From assembly GCA_017531985.1 (NCBI GenBank), contig JAFXJY010000034.1, positions 1-64,000 of the forward strand: 64,000 bases of DNA, in the 5' to 3' direction. Under the pieces are notes generated by a model, which saw nothing but the letters and a program-made list of their open reading frames with translations, searched no databases and had not been told where the DNA came from. This document shows positions 1 to 9,030 of the stretch, piece after piece (the first letter of the stretch is position 1; each line of letters starts with the position of its first letter). Source of the stretch: Bacteroidaceae bacterium (lineage in GTDB: Bacteria > Bacteroidota > Bacteroidia > Bacteroidales > Barnesiellaceae_A). Both the position numbers and the translations under genes were made by a program.

Positions 1-881
1 ATACTCCACCATTGAGGTTTTTTGGCATTAGGGATATTGGCAATACGAATTCCGTTGATATAAATTTTCAATGCTCTTTTATTAAAAGATAGAGCAAAAT
101 GATTCCAACTATTACCAGAAACAGAGATGTTTTCATTTTCTCCACTAATCCATTCATCAGATGGATTATAATAACCCCACTCCATTTCTATCAAATTGAA
201 TTGTTCGTTATCATTAGACTTCCATCCACCACGACTTAATGTAATTTCCCATAAATTATTTCTCTGTTGATCGCTAAATCTTATATCATAACTTACATCA
301 GCTCCCATACCGGGTATCCAGAAATCAAATTCTACGGTAAAAATCTCCGGCAAATAATTTTTAGGTTCTTCCATCAATGGATTGATTCTTGATGCATCTT
401 CTACAAAGTTGATGGTATTTTCTCCATTTAATTTGGCTATTTCCACTACTCCCGCCATCAAATCCCATTTGCTTGGAAACTCGCCCAACTGTTCGTTAGC
501 CAAATCATCTTCGAAAATTATCTCATCACCCGGCACAAAATCGCTCTTGGCGTAATTTATTTCCAATGAGTTAGGCTTTGTGGTAACCGGAGTCGCTGCT
601 TCGATTTCTTGCTCGTCTTCTTCATCCGCTGCTGTTTGTTTCTTAGCCTTTTTACTCTTTTTAGTCGATTTCTTCACGCCATCACGAGCTGCATTCTCGG
701 CACTCTCCCAAGTTTCATCTATGGCATCATCGACCGTTTCTTCGACTTTATCGGCTACTTTTTCCTTGGCACTCTCAGCTACGCGACGACCTAAACGTTC
801 CAACCAACTCTGTGCCTGAGTCGGGAAAGGCACCAAAGCACATAACATCATCATTACCACTAAAATAACTATCCTCTTCAT
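1..881 (-). CDS. Secreted OmpA-family-like protein, 3' end beyond the window
   Basis: The reading frame is open from an ATG at 881 to the left edge, giving at least 293 residues. It begins with a signal peptide (MKRIVILVVMMMLCALVPFP, then a TQAQS cleavage region). A charged, Lys/Glu/Ala-rich segment of about 70 residues follows and looks helical or coiled-coil. After this comes a globular beta-rich part resembling a concanavalin/LamG-like fold (FVPGDEIIFEDDLANEQLGE, FPSKWDL, later SFNKRALKIYINGIRI). From memory, Bacteroidetes proteins of this architecture usually end in an OmpA peptidoglycan-binding domain; that part would lie outside the window, so the OmpA assignment is inference. The start lies 11 bases after the stop of the upstream AraC-type gene, suggesting co-transcription with that regulator. 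Confidence 0.7.
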   Translation of the reverse strand, partial: MKRIVILVVMMMLCALVPFPTQAQSWLERLGRRVAESAKEKVADKVEETVDDAIDETWESAENAARDGVKKSTKKSKKAKKQTAADEEDEQEIEAATPVTTKPNSLEINYAKSDFVPGDEIIFEDDLANEQLGEFPSKWDLMAGVVEIAKLNGENTINFVEDASRINPLMEEPKNYLPEIFTVEFDFWIPGMGADVSYDIRFSDQQRNNLWEITLSRGGWKSNDNEQFNLIEMEWGYYNPSDEWISGENENISVSGNSWNHFALSFNKRALKIYINGIRIANIPNAKKPQWWS

Positions 882-892
882 AACTCTAATAT

Positions 893-1378
893 TTAAATTA
901 TATTCATATTTTCTTCCTCACACATTTTCATATACTGCCGCGGAGTAAATCCAGTATATTTCTTGAACGACATATAAAAAGCCGAACGACTGCCAAATCC
1001 ACTCTTAGCATAAATGTCTTCAATACAAATAAATCTCGAATGCTGTACCGAATTAATAAGGATGCGTTGAGCTTCTTCAACTCGCAGGCGGTTAAGTAAC
1101 TCAAAAAAGTTCTGCCCTAAAACCTTATTAATGGAATTAGATATAAGTCGTGCCGAAATACCTACTTCGCGTGATAACTCCCACAATGAATAAATTGGAT
1201 TGAGATATCGTTTCTCATCACACAGGAATTTTAATATTGTTTCACAACATTGTGATAATTGCTCCATGGCAATATATTCGTCCATTGACGAATTTATTGC
1301 CACATTTTCCCGAATATTTACATCAACTGTTTTCATTTTGCCGCTATATTTAGGATTAAAGCACAATGCAAAATTCAT
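893..1378 (-). CDS. AraC-type regulator reduced to a DNA-binding domain
   Basis: 161 residues. Residues about 50-155 form an AraC/XylS double helix-turn-helix (LWELSREVGISARLISNSIN, and CIEDIYAKSGFGSRSAFYMS with FKKYTGFTPRQYM). No sensor domain or membrane segment precedes it. The DNA-binding part closely resembles that of the adjacent 374-residue regulator (shared QNFFE, RLRVEEA/ELRIEEA, GFxSRSxF, TPxQ), so this is probably a partial tandem duplicate. An internal ATG at 1336 (MKTVDVN) is a possible alternative start. The gene sits between the larger AraC gene and the secreted OmpA-like gene, all on the minus strand, so it may regulate its neighbours. How it senses a signal is not visible. 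Confidence 0.8.
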   Translation of the reverse strand: MNFALCFNPKYSGKMKTVDVNIRENVAINSSMDEYIAMEQLSQCCETILKFLCDEKRYLNPIYSLWELSREVGISARLISNSINKVLGQNFFELLNRLRVEEAQRILINSVQHSRFICIEDIYAKSGFGSRSAFYMSFKKYTGFTPRQYMKMCEEENMNII

Positions 1379-1418
1379 AATGTTTGCTTTATATTCCTAA
1401 TAAAATCGGCAAAAACAT

Positions 1419-1441
1419 GTCCAAACTACCGACATTTGGAC
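1419..1441. promoter_or_regulatory. Inverted repeat between the two AraC-type genes
   Basis: GTCCAAA at 1419-1425 and TTTGGAC at 1435-1441 form a perfect 7-base inverted repeat with a 9-base spacer. It lies in the 71-base gap between the stop of the larger AraC gene (1450) and the start of the smaller one (1378). The size and position suit a dimer-binding operator, but it could also be a weak hairpin in the transcript. Function is inferred only. Confidence 0.3.
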
Positions 1442-1449
1442 TAAATTTA

Positions 1450-2574
1450 TTAAAATACCTGTCTACGTTCCCAATCTTTCAGCCATTGAGCAGGTGTCAT
1501 ACCCACAACTTTTTTAAATACCAAGAAAAAAGTTGAGCGAGAGCGAAATCCGCATTCGGTGTAAATACTATCAATATTATACCCCGATTTTTCGAGCGAC
1601 ATCAGTTTCTGTTTAGCTTCCTCAATGCGTAGCTCATTGATAAACTCAAAGAAATTTTGCTTACGAATTGTATTGATGGATCTCGACAACAGCCGTTGTG
1701 AAACTTGCATCTCCTGAGCAAGAATAGCCAACGTAAGGTCGGGACGCAAATACAACTTGCTGGAAGATAAGATGTCCAAGGCTTGATGACATATATTTTT
1801 CATTTGCTCATTATCCTCGACAGATACGACTACCGGTACTTTATCGTTATTTATCTCTTCGGGCTGCGACATGACAGGAATAACCGCGTGTGCAATAGAG
1901 TTATATACCAAGTAACACATGGCTATTACGTTAAGAATCTGTATGAGCCATGCATCGGTGCGAGGCCATATTGCATAAGCGACCATCACAATGACAAAGA
2001 GTATAGCAAAAAGGGCTTCAAAACGCCATATCCATTCTTTTTGCAACCAATCGGCATCCGATGCTACATTATTTATCAGTTTTTTACTACGATAAATATA
2101 GACAAATATAGCCACAAAATATGCGACCATCTGCACAAAGATAATCATAGTGTTAATATTCCCTATCCACGTATCGTCACCGGTCATTTCATAGCGGATT
2201 GAGGCCATTCGCTCTTCGATAGACATTGACAGCCCTACCAGCAAACAAAACAATGCGGGGAGGCAATGAAGCAAATGTTTCCATTGCAAGCGAAAATCGG
2301 GTGCAAAGTTTTTAAGTGCAAACATCCACAACAGTGGCATCAACAACGTATTGACCGAAAAACTGATAGGCAACATAACAAGCGAAAACTCATGCCAACC
2401 CAACATTCGGCTCATATTATATAGATAGACCGGAACGTTGGGTAAGACAATAATGAGAGCGGCATAGGCATTTTCTCCGCGAAATCGGGTAGCAAATAAC
2501 AAAATAAGTGCCAATACAATCAATATCACAATACTTGATGAATTGACAGTGAGTATAAACTGTGTATAATCCAT
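1450..2574 (-). CDS. Membrane-anchored AraC-type transcriptional regulator
   Basis: 374 residues. The first 230 or so contain about seven hydrophobic segments (for example SSIVILIVLALILLFATRF, FAILFVIVMVAYAIWP and IQILNVIAMCYLVYN), forming an integral membrane sensor. A linker follows, then a C-terminal AraC double helix-turn-helix (LTLAILAQEMQVSQRLLSRS; IDSIYTECGFRSRSTFFLVF and KKVVGMTPAQW). The signal is presumably sensed in or across the inner membrane, with the DNA-binding domain on the cytoplasmic side. It heads a probable three-gene minus-strand unit with the small AraC paralogue and the secreted OmpA-like protein. The ligand is unknown. Confidence 0.85.
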   Translation of the reverse strand: MDYTQFILTVNSSSIVILIVLALILLFATRFRGENAYAALIIVLPNVPVYLYNMSRMLGWHEFSLVMLPISFSVNTLLMPLLWMFALKNFAPDFRLQWKHLLHCLPALFCLLVGLSMSIEERMASIRYEMTGDDTWIGNINTMIIFVQMVAYFVAIFVYIYRSKKLINNVASDADWLQKEWIWRFEALFAILFVIVMVAYAIWPRTDAWLIQILNVIAMCYLVYNSIAHAVIPVMSQPEEINNDKVPVVVSVEDNEQMKNICHQALDILSSSKLYLRPDLTLAILAQEMQVSQRLLSRSINTIRKQNFFEFINELRIEEAKQKLMSLEKSGYNIDSIYTECGFRSRSTFFLVFKKVVGMTPAQWLKDWERRQVF

Positions 2575-2784
2575 ATAAATTATTGAGGTCTATATGTTAC
2601 CCCTCAGAAAATCATTTTTCATTCAAGGGTAGTTCAATCTAACATAATTATTATAATATAGGTAAACTTCTATAAGCACCCATCAAGGTTACATTATTTT
2701 GCAAAAGTATGTAATATATAGTACTTTTACAACTCAATTTTGTCCAGACTTATGCTAAACACTTCTCCTACAATAAGTTAAAAA

Positions 2785-2816
2785 CGCCCCATAGTTCAAT
2801 GGATAGAATGCCTGAT
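2785..2816 (+). pseudogene. 5' half of a broken tRNA gene (Arg-like)
   Basis: The bases read as a tRNA 5' half: acceptor strand CGCCCCA (2785-2791), T8-A9, D stem GTTC, loop AATGGATA, D stem GAAT, G26, then the 5' anticodon stem CCTGA and one loop base (2811-2816). From there the sequence is AAATGTGACAG; no complementary TCAGG, T-arm or 3' acceptor strand follows. The GGATA loop and acceptor strand resemble bacterial tRNA-Arg. No 3' half was found in the window. It looks like a remnant left by recombination or deletion at a tRNA anticodon loop. Confidence 0.7.
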
Positions 2817-2881
2817 AAATGTGACAGTCGAAAAAGAGGTAAATACTGACATTGCTGTCCATTGACAATGATTGAAGCTGT

Positions 2882-2919
2882 ATAAAAAATGAGGATGCCT
2901 CCGTATGTGAAGCATCCTC
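2882..2919 (-). terminator. Rho-independent terminator of ettA
   Basis: GAGGATGC (2891-2898) and GCATCCTC (2912-2919) form a perfect 8-bp stem. On the minus strand the stem is followed by ATTTTTTATA, so it ends transcription coming from ettA. Confidence 0.75.
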
Positions 2920-3109
2920 TTGTATCTTAGAGAGGCTAAGTAGCGTATATCATTGGCTCACAGCATCTCAGAGGTTGTAAGAACTGATAATATACAAGTC
3001 AAGTGGTTTAGCAGGGGAGCAATGTGGTGTACCCGACCAAATCCCAACATCAGCTACAACGAAGAAGATTGTCAATTGCTACACCCAGCCTTGCAGTCTG
3101 ACATGACTA

Positions 3110-4795
3110 TTACTCACCAAACTTGCGATAGCGAACACGTTGGGGTTCTACATCACCCATACGACGGCGTTTGTTTTCTTCGTATTCGCTGTACGAGCCT
3201 TCGAAGAAGAACACTTCGGAGTTACCCTCAAATGCGAGGATGTGGGTACAGATGCGATCGAGGAACCAACGGTCGTGCGATACGACAACGGCACATCCTG
3301 CAAAGTTTTCGAGACCCTCTTCAAGGGCTCGCAGGGTGTTGACGTCGATGTCGTTGGTAGGTTCGTCAAGCAGCAGTACGTTGCCCTCTTCTTTGAGTGC
3401 CATAGCAAGGTGCAGGCGGTTACGCTCACCACCCGACAGCACACCTATGAGTTTCTCTTGGTCGGCACCGGTGAAGTTGAAACGCGACAGATAGGCTCGA
3501 GCATTCATCTCACGTCCACCCATGCGGAAAGTTTCTTGTCCACCCGATATGACTTGATATACACTCTTCTCGGGGTCAATATCTTTGTGTGTCTGGTCGA
3601 CATAAGCTATCTTGACAGTCTCACCCACATCGAATGTTCCTTTATCGGCTTGTTCTTGTCCCATGATAAGGCGGAATAGTGTTGTCTTACCGGCACCATT
3701 AGGACCTATCACACCTACTATACCGTTGGGTGGCAGCATGAAGTTGAGGTTGTCGAAGAGAAGTTTTTCGCCGTAAGCCTTGGCAACTCCTTGTGCTTCG
3801 ATGACTTTATTGCCCAATCGAGGTCCATTGGGAATGAATATTTCGAGTTTCTCCTCACGCTCTTTCTGATCTTCGTTGAGCAGTCGGTCGTAAGAGTTAA
3901 GACGGGCTTTACCTTTGGCCTGACGGGCTTTGGGAGCCATACGCACCCATTCAAGCTCACGTTCGAGAGTCTTGCGACGCTTGCTGGCCTGCTTCTCTTC
4001 CATGGCGAGACGCTTGGTTTTCTGGTCGAGCCACGACGTGTAGTTGCCTTGCCAAGGAATACCTTCACCACGGTCGAGTTCGAGTATCCATCCTGCCACA
4101 TGATCGAGGAAGTAGCGGTCGTGGGTGATGGCAATAACTGTTCCTTTGTATTGCTGCAAGTGTTGTTCAAGCCAGTCGATACTCTCGGCATCGAGGTGGT
4201 TGGTAGGCTCGTCGAGCAATAGTATGTCGGGTTGTTGCAAGAGCAGACGACAGAGAGCTACACGACGACGCTCACCGCCTGACAGGTATTTGATTTGTTG
4301 GTCTTCGGGGGGACAACGCAGTGCATCCATGGCACGTTCAAGACGGTTGTCGATGTTCCATGCATCGGTAGCATCTATCTGATCTTGCAATTCGGCTTGG
4401 CGATTGATGAGAGCTTCCATTTTGTCGGGGTCTTCAAGCACCTCAGGGTCGCAGAATGCTTCGTTGACACGCTCATACTCGGCAAGGATGTCGAGAACAG
4501 GCTGTACGCCTTCACGAACTACCTCTATCACTGTCTTTTCATTGTCGAGCTTGGGTTCTTGTTCGAGATAGCCCACCGAATATCCGGGAGAGAACACGAC
4601 TTCGCCTTGATAGGATTTTTCGACACCGGCTATGATTTTCAACAGCGTCGACTTACCCGAACCGTTAAGACCTATGATACCTATCTTGGCTCCGTAGAAG
4701 AACGAGAGATAAATATCTTTGAGTACTTGCTTGTGCGGTGGAAATATCTTACTTACTCCCACCATCGAAAAAATTACTTTTTTATCGTCTGCCAT
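3110..4795 (-). CDS. ettA: ABC-F translation factor, EttA type
   Basis: 561 residues, the normal EttA length (about 555). It has two ABC ATPase cassettes and no membrane segments: Walker A GLNGSGKST (residues 42-50) and GPNGAGKTT (second half), and two signature motifs, LSGGERRR and LSGGERNR, each followed by LLLDEPTN. The N-terminus (FSMVGVSKIFPPHKQVLKDI) is typical of EttA. ABC-F EttA binds the ribosomal E site and gates the first elongation steps according to ATP/ADP ratio. The gene stands downstream of def/ruvX in the same direction with an 82-base gap, and has a terminator at 2882-2919. Confidence 0.95.
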   Translation of the reverse strand: MADDKKVIFSMVGVSKIFPPHKQVLKDIYLSFFYGAKIGIIGLNGSGKSTLLKIIAGVEKSYQGEVVFSPGYSVGYLEQEPKLDNEKTVIEVVREGVQPVLDILAEYERVNEAFCDPEVLEDPDKMEALINRQAELQDQIDATDAWNIDNRLERAMDALRCPPEDQQIKYLSGGERRRVALCRLLLQQPDILLLDEPTNHLDAESIDWLEQHLQQYKGTVIAITHDRYFLDHVAGWILELDRGEGIPWQGNYTSWLDQKTKRLAMEEKQASKRRKTLERELEWVRMAPKARQAKGKARLNSYDRLLNEDQKEREEKLEIFIPNGPRLGNKVIEAQGVAKAYGEKLLFDNLNFMLPPNGIVGVIGPNGAGKTTLFRLIMGQEQADKGTFDVGETVKIAYVDQTHKDIDPEKSVYQVISGGQETFRMGGREMNARAYLSRFNFTGADQEKLIGVLSGGERNRLHLAMALKEEGNVLLLDEPTNDIDVNTLRALEEGLENFAGCAVVVSHDRWFLDRICTHILAFEGNSEVFFFEGSYSEYEENKRRRMGDVEPQRVRYRKFGE

Positions 4796-4877
4796 ATTAT
4801 TTTTTGTAATGTTTTGTTTTCTAACATTGAGCCTATGGCTCTTTACATACTATATATTCTTACGATTACACTTTCCG

Positions 4878-5441
4878 TTACTTGGTACCGGCTGCTTTCA
4901 CACGATAGCCACAGTTGACACGTCCCTTAATGATGTTGTTAACCTTGGCTTTGATAAGTTGCTTGCGTATGGGCGATATATGGTCTATGAACACTTTACC
5001 TTCGAGGTGGTCGCACTCATGTTGTACCACTCGTGCCAAGTAACCTTCGATTATCTCGTCATGTTCTTCAAAGTTCTCATCGTACCAGTGCAAATGTATC
5101 TTCTCGATGCGTGTAACCGACTCATGCACTCCGGGGACACTGAGGCAGCCTTCTTCTGTAGTACATTTCTTACCATCTTCCAGCACTTCGAGTGTCGGAT
5201 TTATAAGGGTCATCTTCACGCCTGCCAACTCGGGATATGTATCGCTCAGCACATCGACGTCGATCACAACAACTCTTATCGAACGACCTATCTGTGGTGC
5301 TGCCAATCCAATACCATCGGTAGCATACATGGTTTCATACATATCGGCAATAAGCTTTGCCAAGTCGGGGTAAGTGGCATCGATAGGCTCGGCCACTTTG
5401 CGAATTACGGGATGTCCGTAGAGATAAACGGGTAATATCAT
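4878..5441 (-). CDS. def: Peptide deformylase
   Basis: 187 residues. The three family motifs are present: [19 protein letters not shown] (metal-binding Cys) and QHECDHLEG (two metal-binding His and the catalytic Glu). The enzyme removes the N-terminal formyl group from nascent proteins in the cytoplasm. Its start overlaps the ruvX stop by four bases (5438-5441), so the two genes are translationally coupled in one operon. Confidence 0.96.
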   Translation of the reverse strand: MILPVYLYGHPVIRKVAEPIDATYPDLAKLIADMYETMYATDGIGLAAPQIGRSIRVVVIDVDVLSDTYPELAGVKMTLINPTLEVLEDGKKCTTEEGCLSVPGVHESVTRIEKIHLHWYDENFEEHDEIIEGYLARVVQHECDHLEGKVFIDHISPIRKQLIKAKVNNIIKGRVNCGYRVKAAGTK

Positions 5442-5863
5442 ATTGAATTGTATTTTTTACTTTCGAGATAATCTTGCAATATAATTGTGGCACTTATCTC
5501 ATCGACCAACTCTTTGTTACGTCGAGCCATGCGACCGAGACCGGCATCTATCATCGTGCGGTGAGCTATAACCGAGGTAAAACGTTCGTCGTATAGTTCC
5601 ACTTTCATGTCGGGGAGTTGCTTGTGCAGCGTATTGACAAAGGCTGTTACATATCGCATGTTTTCGGAGGGTTTATTATTGACCTGCTTGGGCAATCCCA
5701 CAACAATGCACTCAACCGGCTCACTCGCTACATAATTGCGAATGAAGTTGAGCAACTCGCCCGAGCCTACCGTTGTAAGCCCATTGGCAATAATCTGCAA
5801 AGTATCGGTTACGGCAATGCCGCAACGCTTGCGTCCATAGTCGATAGCCATTATTCGTGCCAT
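5438..5863 (-). CDS. ruvX: RuvX/YqgF-type Holliday junction resolvase-like nuclease
   Basis: 141 residues with an RNase H-like fold signature. It begins [20 protein letters not shown], has the central [10 protein letters not shown] and ELYDERFTS, and ends with the acidic [14 protein letters not shown]. YqgF proteins act in 16S rRNA 5'-end maturation and/or Holliday junction resolution. The first ATG matches the family start and lies only four bases after a good promoter -7 box (5868-5875), so the mRNA is expected to be nearly leaderless. First gene of a ruvX-def unit. Confidence 0.93.
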   Translation of the reverse strand: MARIMAIDYGRKRCGIAVTDTLQIIANGLTTVGSGELLNFIRNYVASEPVECIVVGLPKQVNNKPSENMRYVTAFVNTLHKQLPDMKVELYDERFTSVIAHRTMIDAGLGRMARRNKELVDEISATIILQDYLESKKYNSI

Positions 5864-5867
5864 GATG

Positions 5868-5898
5868 CAAAGGTACTACATTTTACGACGAAAATCAA
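5868..5898 (-). promoter_or_regulatory. Bacteroidales promoter of ruvX-def
   Basis: On the minus strand TTG (5896-5898), a 20-base spacer, then TACCTTTG (5868-5875). This fits the Bacteroides -33/-7 consensus exactly. Only CATC separates the -7 box from the ruvX ATG. Confidence 0.75.
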
Positions 5899-6142
5899 GA
5901 AAAAACGCAAATTGCCTTATCATAAAGGTAAATATAATGTTGGGAAATGATTATCCTTAATAATCTTCATAATGTAGAATTACAACGTAAAAATTTTAAA
6001 TAAAGGGGTGATTGAGGAGTCATGCTGTGCGAAATCGCATATCGTCAAGAGTGGAGGGGACTCTCTTCAATTGGAACTTATCTCAGATAATCTTTTCATA
6101 GAATCAATATCGAGCGAAAGAACAATTTTTTAGTACACTTTT

Positions 6143-6174
6143 TTTGGTAATTGACATCAAACGGCTTATCTTTG
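6143..6174 (+). promoter_or_regulatory. Promoter of the pRiA4b ORF-3-like gene
   Basis: TTTG at 6143-6146, a 20-base spacer, TATCTTTG at 6167-6174. It matches the Bacteroides -33/-7 pattern and gives a leader of roughly 55 bases. Confidence 0.75.
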
Positions 6175-6232
6175 CTGAATGAATGGGTGTGTATGCTCCC
6201 AATACATTATATAGAGTTTAAATTTTACTACG

Positions 6233-6778
6233 ATGGTATACAAGTTTTTAATTATTTCGGACGAAGTTGAAGACTTCAAGCGAGTGATAAGAATTGACTC
6301 GGATGCAACATTCAAGGAATTGCATGATGTGATACTCGACTCGGTAGGTTACACCAAAGACCAGATGACCTCATTCTTCATCTGCGAAGATGATTGGGAG
6401 AAACAGACCGAAGTAACCCTCATGGATATGGGTCTTGAAAGCGACGAGGATATATGGTTGATGGATTCAACTCCGCTGAGCGAGTTGGTTGAGGATGAAG
6501 GTCAACGATTGATGTTTACATTCGATTATCTGACCGATCGCTCTTTCTTCATGGAACTGAGAGAAATAGAGTTTGGCGAAGACCTTGACCAAGCCGAGTG
6601 CATCAAGTCGGTTGGTGATGCTCCTGCTCAAACCATAGACTTCGAAGAGATAGAAAAGAAAATTGCTGCCCAATCGACATTCGACGATCTTGATGCCGAC
6701 TTCTACGGCTCGGACGAATATGACATATCGGAACTCGATGAAGAGAGTTTCGGCAGCTACGATCCCTCTGAATATTAA
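6233..6778 (+). CDS. pRiA4b ORF-3-like (IS1096 TnpR-like) family protein
   Basis: 181 residues, acidic, no signal peptide. The first 110 residues (MVYKFLIISDEVEDFKRVI, ELHDVILDSVGYTKDQMTSF, FDYLTDRSFFMEL) match the small domain often named plasmid pRiA4b ORF-3 or IS1096 passenger TnpR-like. In spite of that name the family is widespread as a single chromosomal gene in Bacteroidales, and no transposase is nearby. The C-terminal 50 residues are very rich in Asp and Glu. The biochemical role is unknown. It has its own promoter and is followed 33 bases later by the DPP5 gene, so the two may be co-transcribed. Confidence 0.75.
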   Translation: MVYKFLIISDEVEDFKRVIRIDSDATFKELHDVILDSVGYTKDQMTSFFICEDDWEKQTEVTLMDMGLESDEDIWLMDSTPLSELVEDEGQRLMFTFDYLTDRSFFMELREIEFGEDLDQAECIKSVGDAPAQTIDFEEIEKKIAAQSTFDDLDADFYGSDEYDISELDEESFGSYDPSEY

Positions 6779-6811
6779 TACCGCCCTCGGGCAGAAAAAC
6801 CACACATAACA

Positions 6812-8899
6812 ATGAACAAAAACTGGATTATGATGGGTATGGCAGGCTTAGCAATGTTGTCGGCTTGTAACTCACAAGAGACTACCCAAGAGAATGTAAT
6901 AGGGAAACAAGAGATTGCCATCGAAAATGGCATAATGACACCCGAAGTAATGATGGCTTTCGGTCGCGTATCGTCACCGACGGTATCGCCCGACGGCACC
7001 AAAGTCATGTATAGCGTACAATATGTCGACTACAAAGCCAATAGAGGTAACAGCGAATTATTTGTTGCCCCTATCGATGGTACTCCCACACAGATTACGC
7101 ACACCCCCAAGAGTGAAGGCAATGCTACATGGCTCGATGACAACACCATCGCCTTTACCTACCCCGATGCCAATGGCTTGCCACAAGTGTGGCGTAGCAA
7201 TGCCGATGGAACCGGTCGCAAACAACTCTCCAATATGGAACAAGGAGTCGAAGGCTTCCTCTTCTCACCCGACCATTCACAAGTAATCCTTATAGCCACA
7301 GTATCACTGCACAACAAGGCTGTCGACAAGTATGCCGACCTTCCCCAAGCCACCGGTCGTGTTATCGATGACTTGATGTATAAACACTGGGATGAATGGA
7401 CCGAAGCCATCCCCCACCCCTTCATTGCACAATATGATGGCAACAAGATAGTCAATCCTAAGGACATTCTTGAAGGCGAGCCTTACGAAGCTCCCATGCG
7501 TCCATTCGGCGGTGCCGAATCCTTTGCATGGACACCTGACGGCAAGTCTATCATATACACATGCCGGAAAAAGACCGGTATAGAGTATTCTCTCTCAACC
7601 AACAGCGACCTATATCGCTACGACCTTACCGAGGGTACTACCGAAAATCTTACCGAAGGCATGATGGGCTACGACACCAACCCTGTCATCTCGCCCGACG
7701 GACGTTACATGGCATGGACCAGCATGGAACGTGACGGATATGAGAGCGACAAGAATCGACTCTTCGTTCTTGACCTCACCACCGGCGAGAAACGCTATTT
7801 GACAGAGCAGTTCGACTACATTGTCAACACCTTTGCCTGGGACAATGACTCACAGAAAATATATTTCACATCGCCCTACAAGGGTATGGTACATGTATTC
7901 GGTATAAGGCTCGACAATCTTGATATCGAACAGATTACCGAAGGATACTACGATTACGCAGCCGTATATCCTGCCGCCAACAACAAGTTGGTCACCATGC
8001 GTCACTCACTATCACAACCCGATGAGATATGCATCGTCGACCTTGCCACTCGCCAAGTCAGTGACCTGTCACGTGAGAACGAGACACTCCTTGCCGAGAT
8101 AGAAATGGGTCGCGTAGAAGAACGCTGGATACCCACAACAGACGGCAAAAAGATGCTCGCGTGGGTTGTCTATCCACCCCACTTCGATGCCAACAAGAAA
8201 TATCCTGCCATTCTTTATTGCCAAGGAGGTCCTCAAAGTCCCGTTAGCCAGTTCTGGTCGTATCGCTGGAACTTGCAGCTCATCGCAGCACAAGGTTATA
8301 TCATCGTAGCCCCCAATCGTCGCGGTCTGCCGGGATTTGGTCAAGAGTGGCTCGAACAGATAAGCAAGGATTATGGTGGCCAGAACATGCGTGACTACTT
8401 AGCAGCAGCCGATGCTATCAAAGCCGAACCTTATGTTGACAAAATGGGTGCAGTAGGTGCCAGCTATGGAGGATTCTCTGTGTACTGGCTTGCCGGTCAT
8501 CACGAGAAACGCTTTGATGCCTTTATCGCACATGCCGGTATCTTCAACCTCGAACAACAATACATGGAGACCGAGGAGATGTGGTTTGCCAACTGGGATA
8601 TGGGCGGTGCCCCTTGGGACAAAAATAACGCTATTGCACAACGTACATTTGCCAACTCACCACACCGCTTTGTAGGCCAATGGGATACTCCCATCTTGTG
8701 CATCCACGGTGAGAAAGACTTCCGCATACTCGCTTCACAAGGCATGAGTGCCTTCAATGCTGCCAAACTACGAGGCATTCCCGCCGAATTACTTGTCTTC
8801 CCCGATGAAAATCACTGGATACTCAAACCCCAAAACGGTCTCTTGTTCCACCGCACATTTATCGGCTGGCTCGACCGTTGGTTGAAACCCGCTGAATAA
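6812..8899 (+). CDS. S9 family dipeptidyl-peptidase, DPP5-like lipoprotein
   Basis: 695 residues, close to known bacterial DPP5 (about 684). The N-terminus is a lipoprotein signal (MNKNWIMMGMAGLAMLSAC, Cys19). Residues about 45-440 are a TolB/WD-like beta-propeller (repeated SPDG, TPDGKS, SPDGRYMAW). The C-terminal third is the alpha/beta hydrolase: nucleophile Ser551 in GASYGGFS, Asp636 in GEKDF and His668 in ENHW. The enzyme releases dipeptides from peptide N-termini in the periplasm and feeds the amino-acid uptake typical of proteolytic Bacteroidales. Terminator at 8922-8953. Confidence 0.92.
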   Translation: MNKNWIMMGMAGLAMLSACNSQETTQENVIGKQEIAIENGIMTPEVMMAFGRVSSPTVSPDGTKVMYSVQYVDYKANRGNSELFVAPIDGTPTQITHTPKSEGNATWLDDNTIAFTYPDANGLPQVWRSNADGTGRKQLSNMEQGVEGFLFSPDHSQVILIATVSLHNKAVDKYADLPQATGRVIDDLMYKHWDEWTEAIPHPFIAQYDGNKIVNPKDILEGEPYEAPMRPFGGAESFAWTPDGKSIIYTCRKKTGIEYSLSTNSDLYRYDLTEGTTENLTEGMMGYDTNPVISPDGRYMAWTSMERDGYESDKNRLFVLDLTTGEKRYLTEQFDYIVNTFAWDNDSQKIYFTSPYKGMVHVFGIRLDNLDIEQITEGYYDYAAVYPAANNKLVTMRHSLSQPDEICIVDLATRQVSDLSRENETLLAEIEMGRVEERWIPTTDGKKMLAWVVYPPHFDANKKYPAILYCQGGPQSPVSQFWSYRWNLQLIAAQGYIIVAPNRRGLPGFGQEWLEQISKDYGGQNMRDYLAAADAIKAEPYVDKMGAVGASYGGFSVYWLAGHHEKRFDAFIAHAGIFNLEQQYMETEEMWFANWDMGGAPWDKNNAIAQRTFANSPHRFVGQWDTPILCIHGEKDFRILASQGMSAFNAAKLRGIPAELLVFPDENHWILKPQNGLLFHRTFIGWLDRWLKPAE

Positions 8900-8921
8900 T
8901 CAGAACAACAATACAAAAAGT

Positions 8922-8953
8922 GAGCGACCGAGCATAAGCACGGTCGCTCTTTT
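8922..8953 (+). terminator. Terminator after the DPP5 gene
   Basis: GAGCGACCG (8922-8930), a 10-base loop, CGGTCGCTC (8941-8949), then TTTTA. Perfect 9-bp stem with a T-run. Confidence 0.85.
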
Positions 8954-9030
8954 ATTATGTTGATTACAAAACAATTACGACAAGAGTAAATATAAATTTA
9001 AAAAATTAGCAAAGAAAATTGCCTAAAAAC

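Larger units (their letters stand above)
5864..6232. other. Divergent intergenic region ruvX / pRiA4b ORF-3-like gene
   Basis: 369 bases. It holds the ruvX promoter at the left end and the promoter of the right-hand gene at 6143-6174. In the middle (about 5940-6140) I see only AT-rich sequence and a 22-codon ORF starting near 6021, which has no support as a gene. Confidence 0.5.

Noticed and set aside
6233..6778. Mobile-element origin suggested by the family name of the pRiA4b ORF-3-like protein
   Set aside because: No transposase or repeats nearby; the family is common as a single chromosomal gene.
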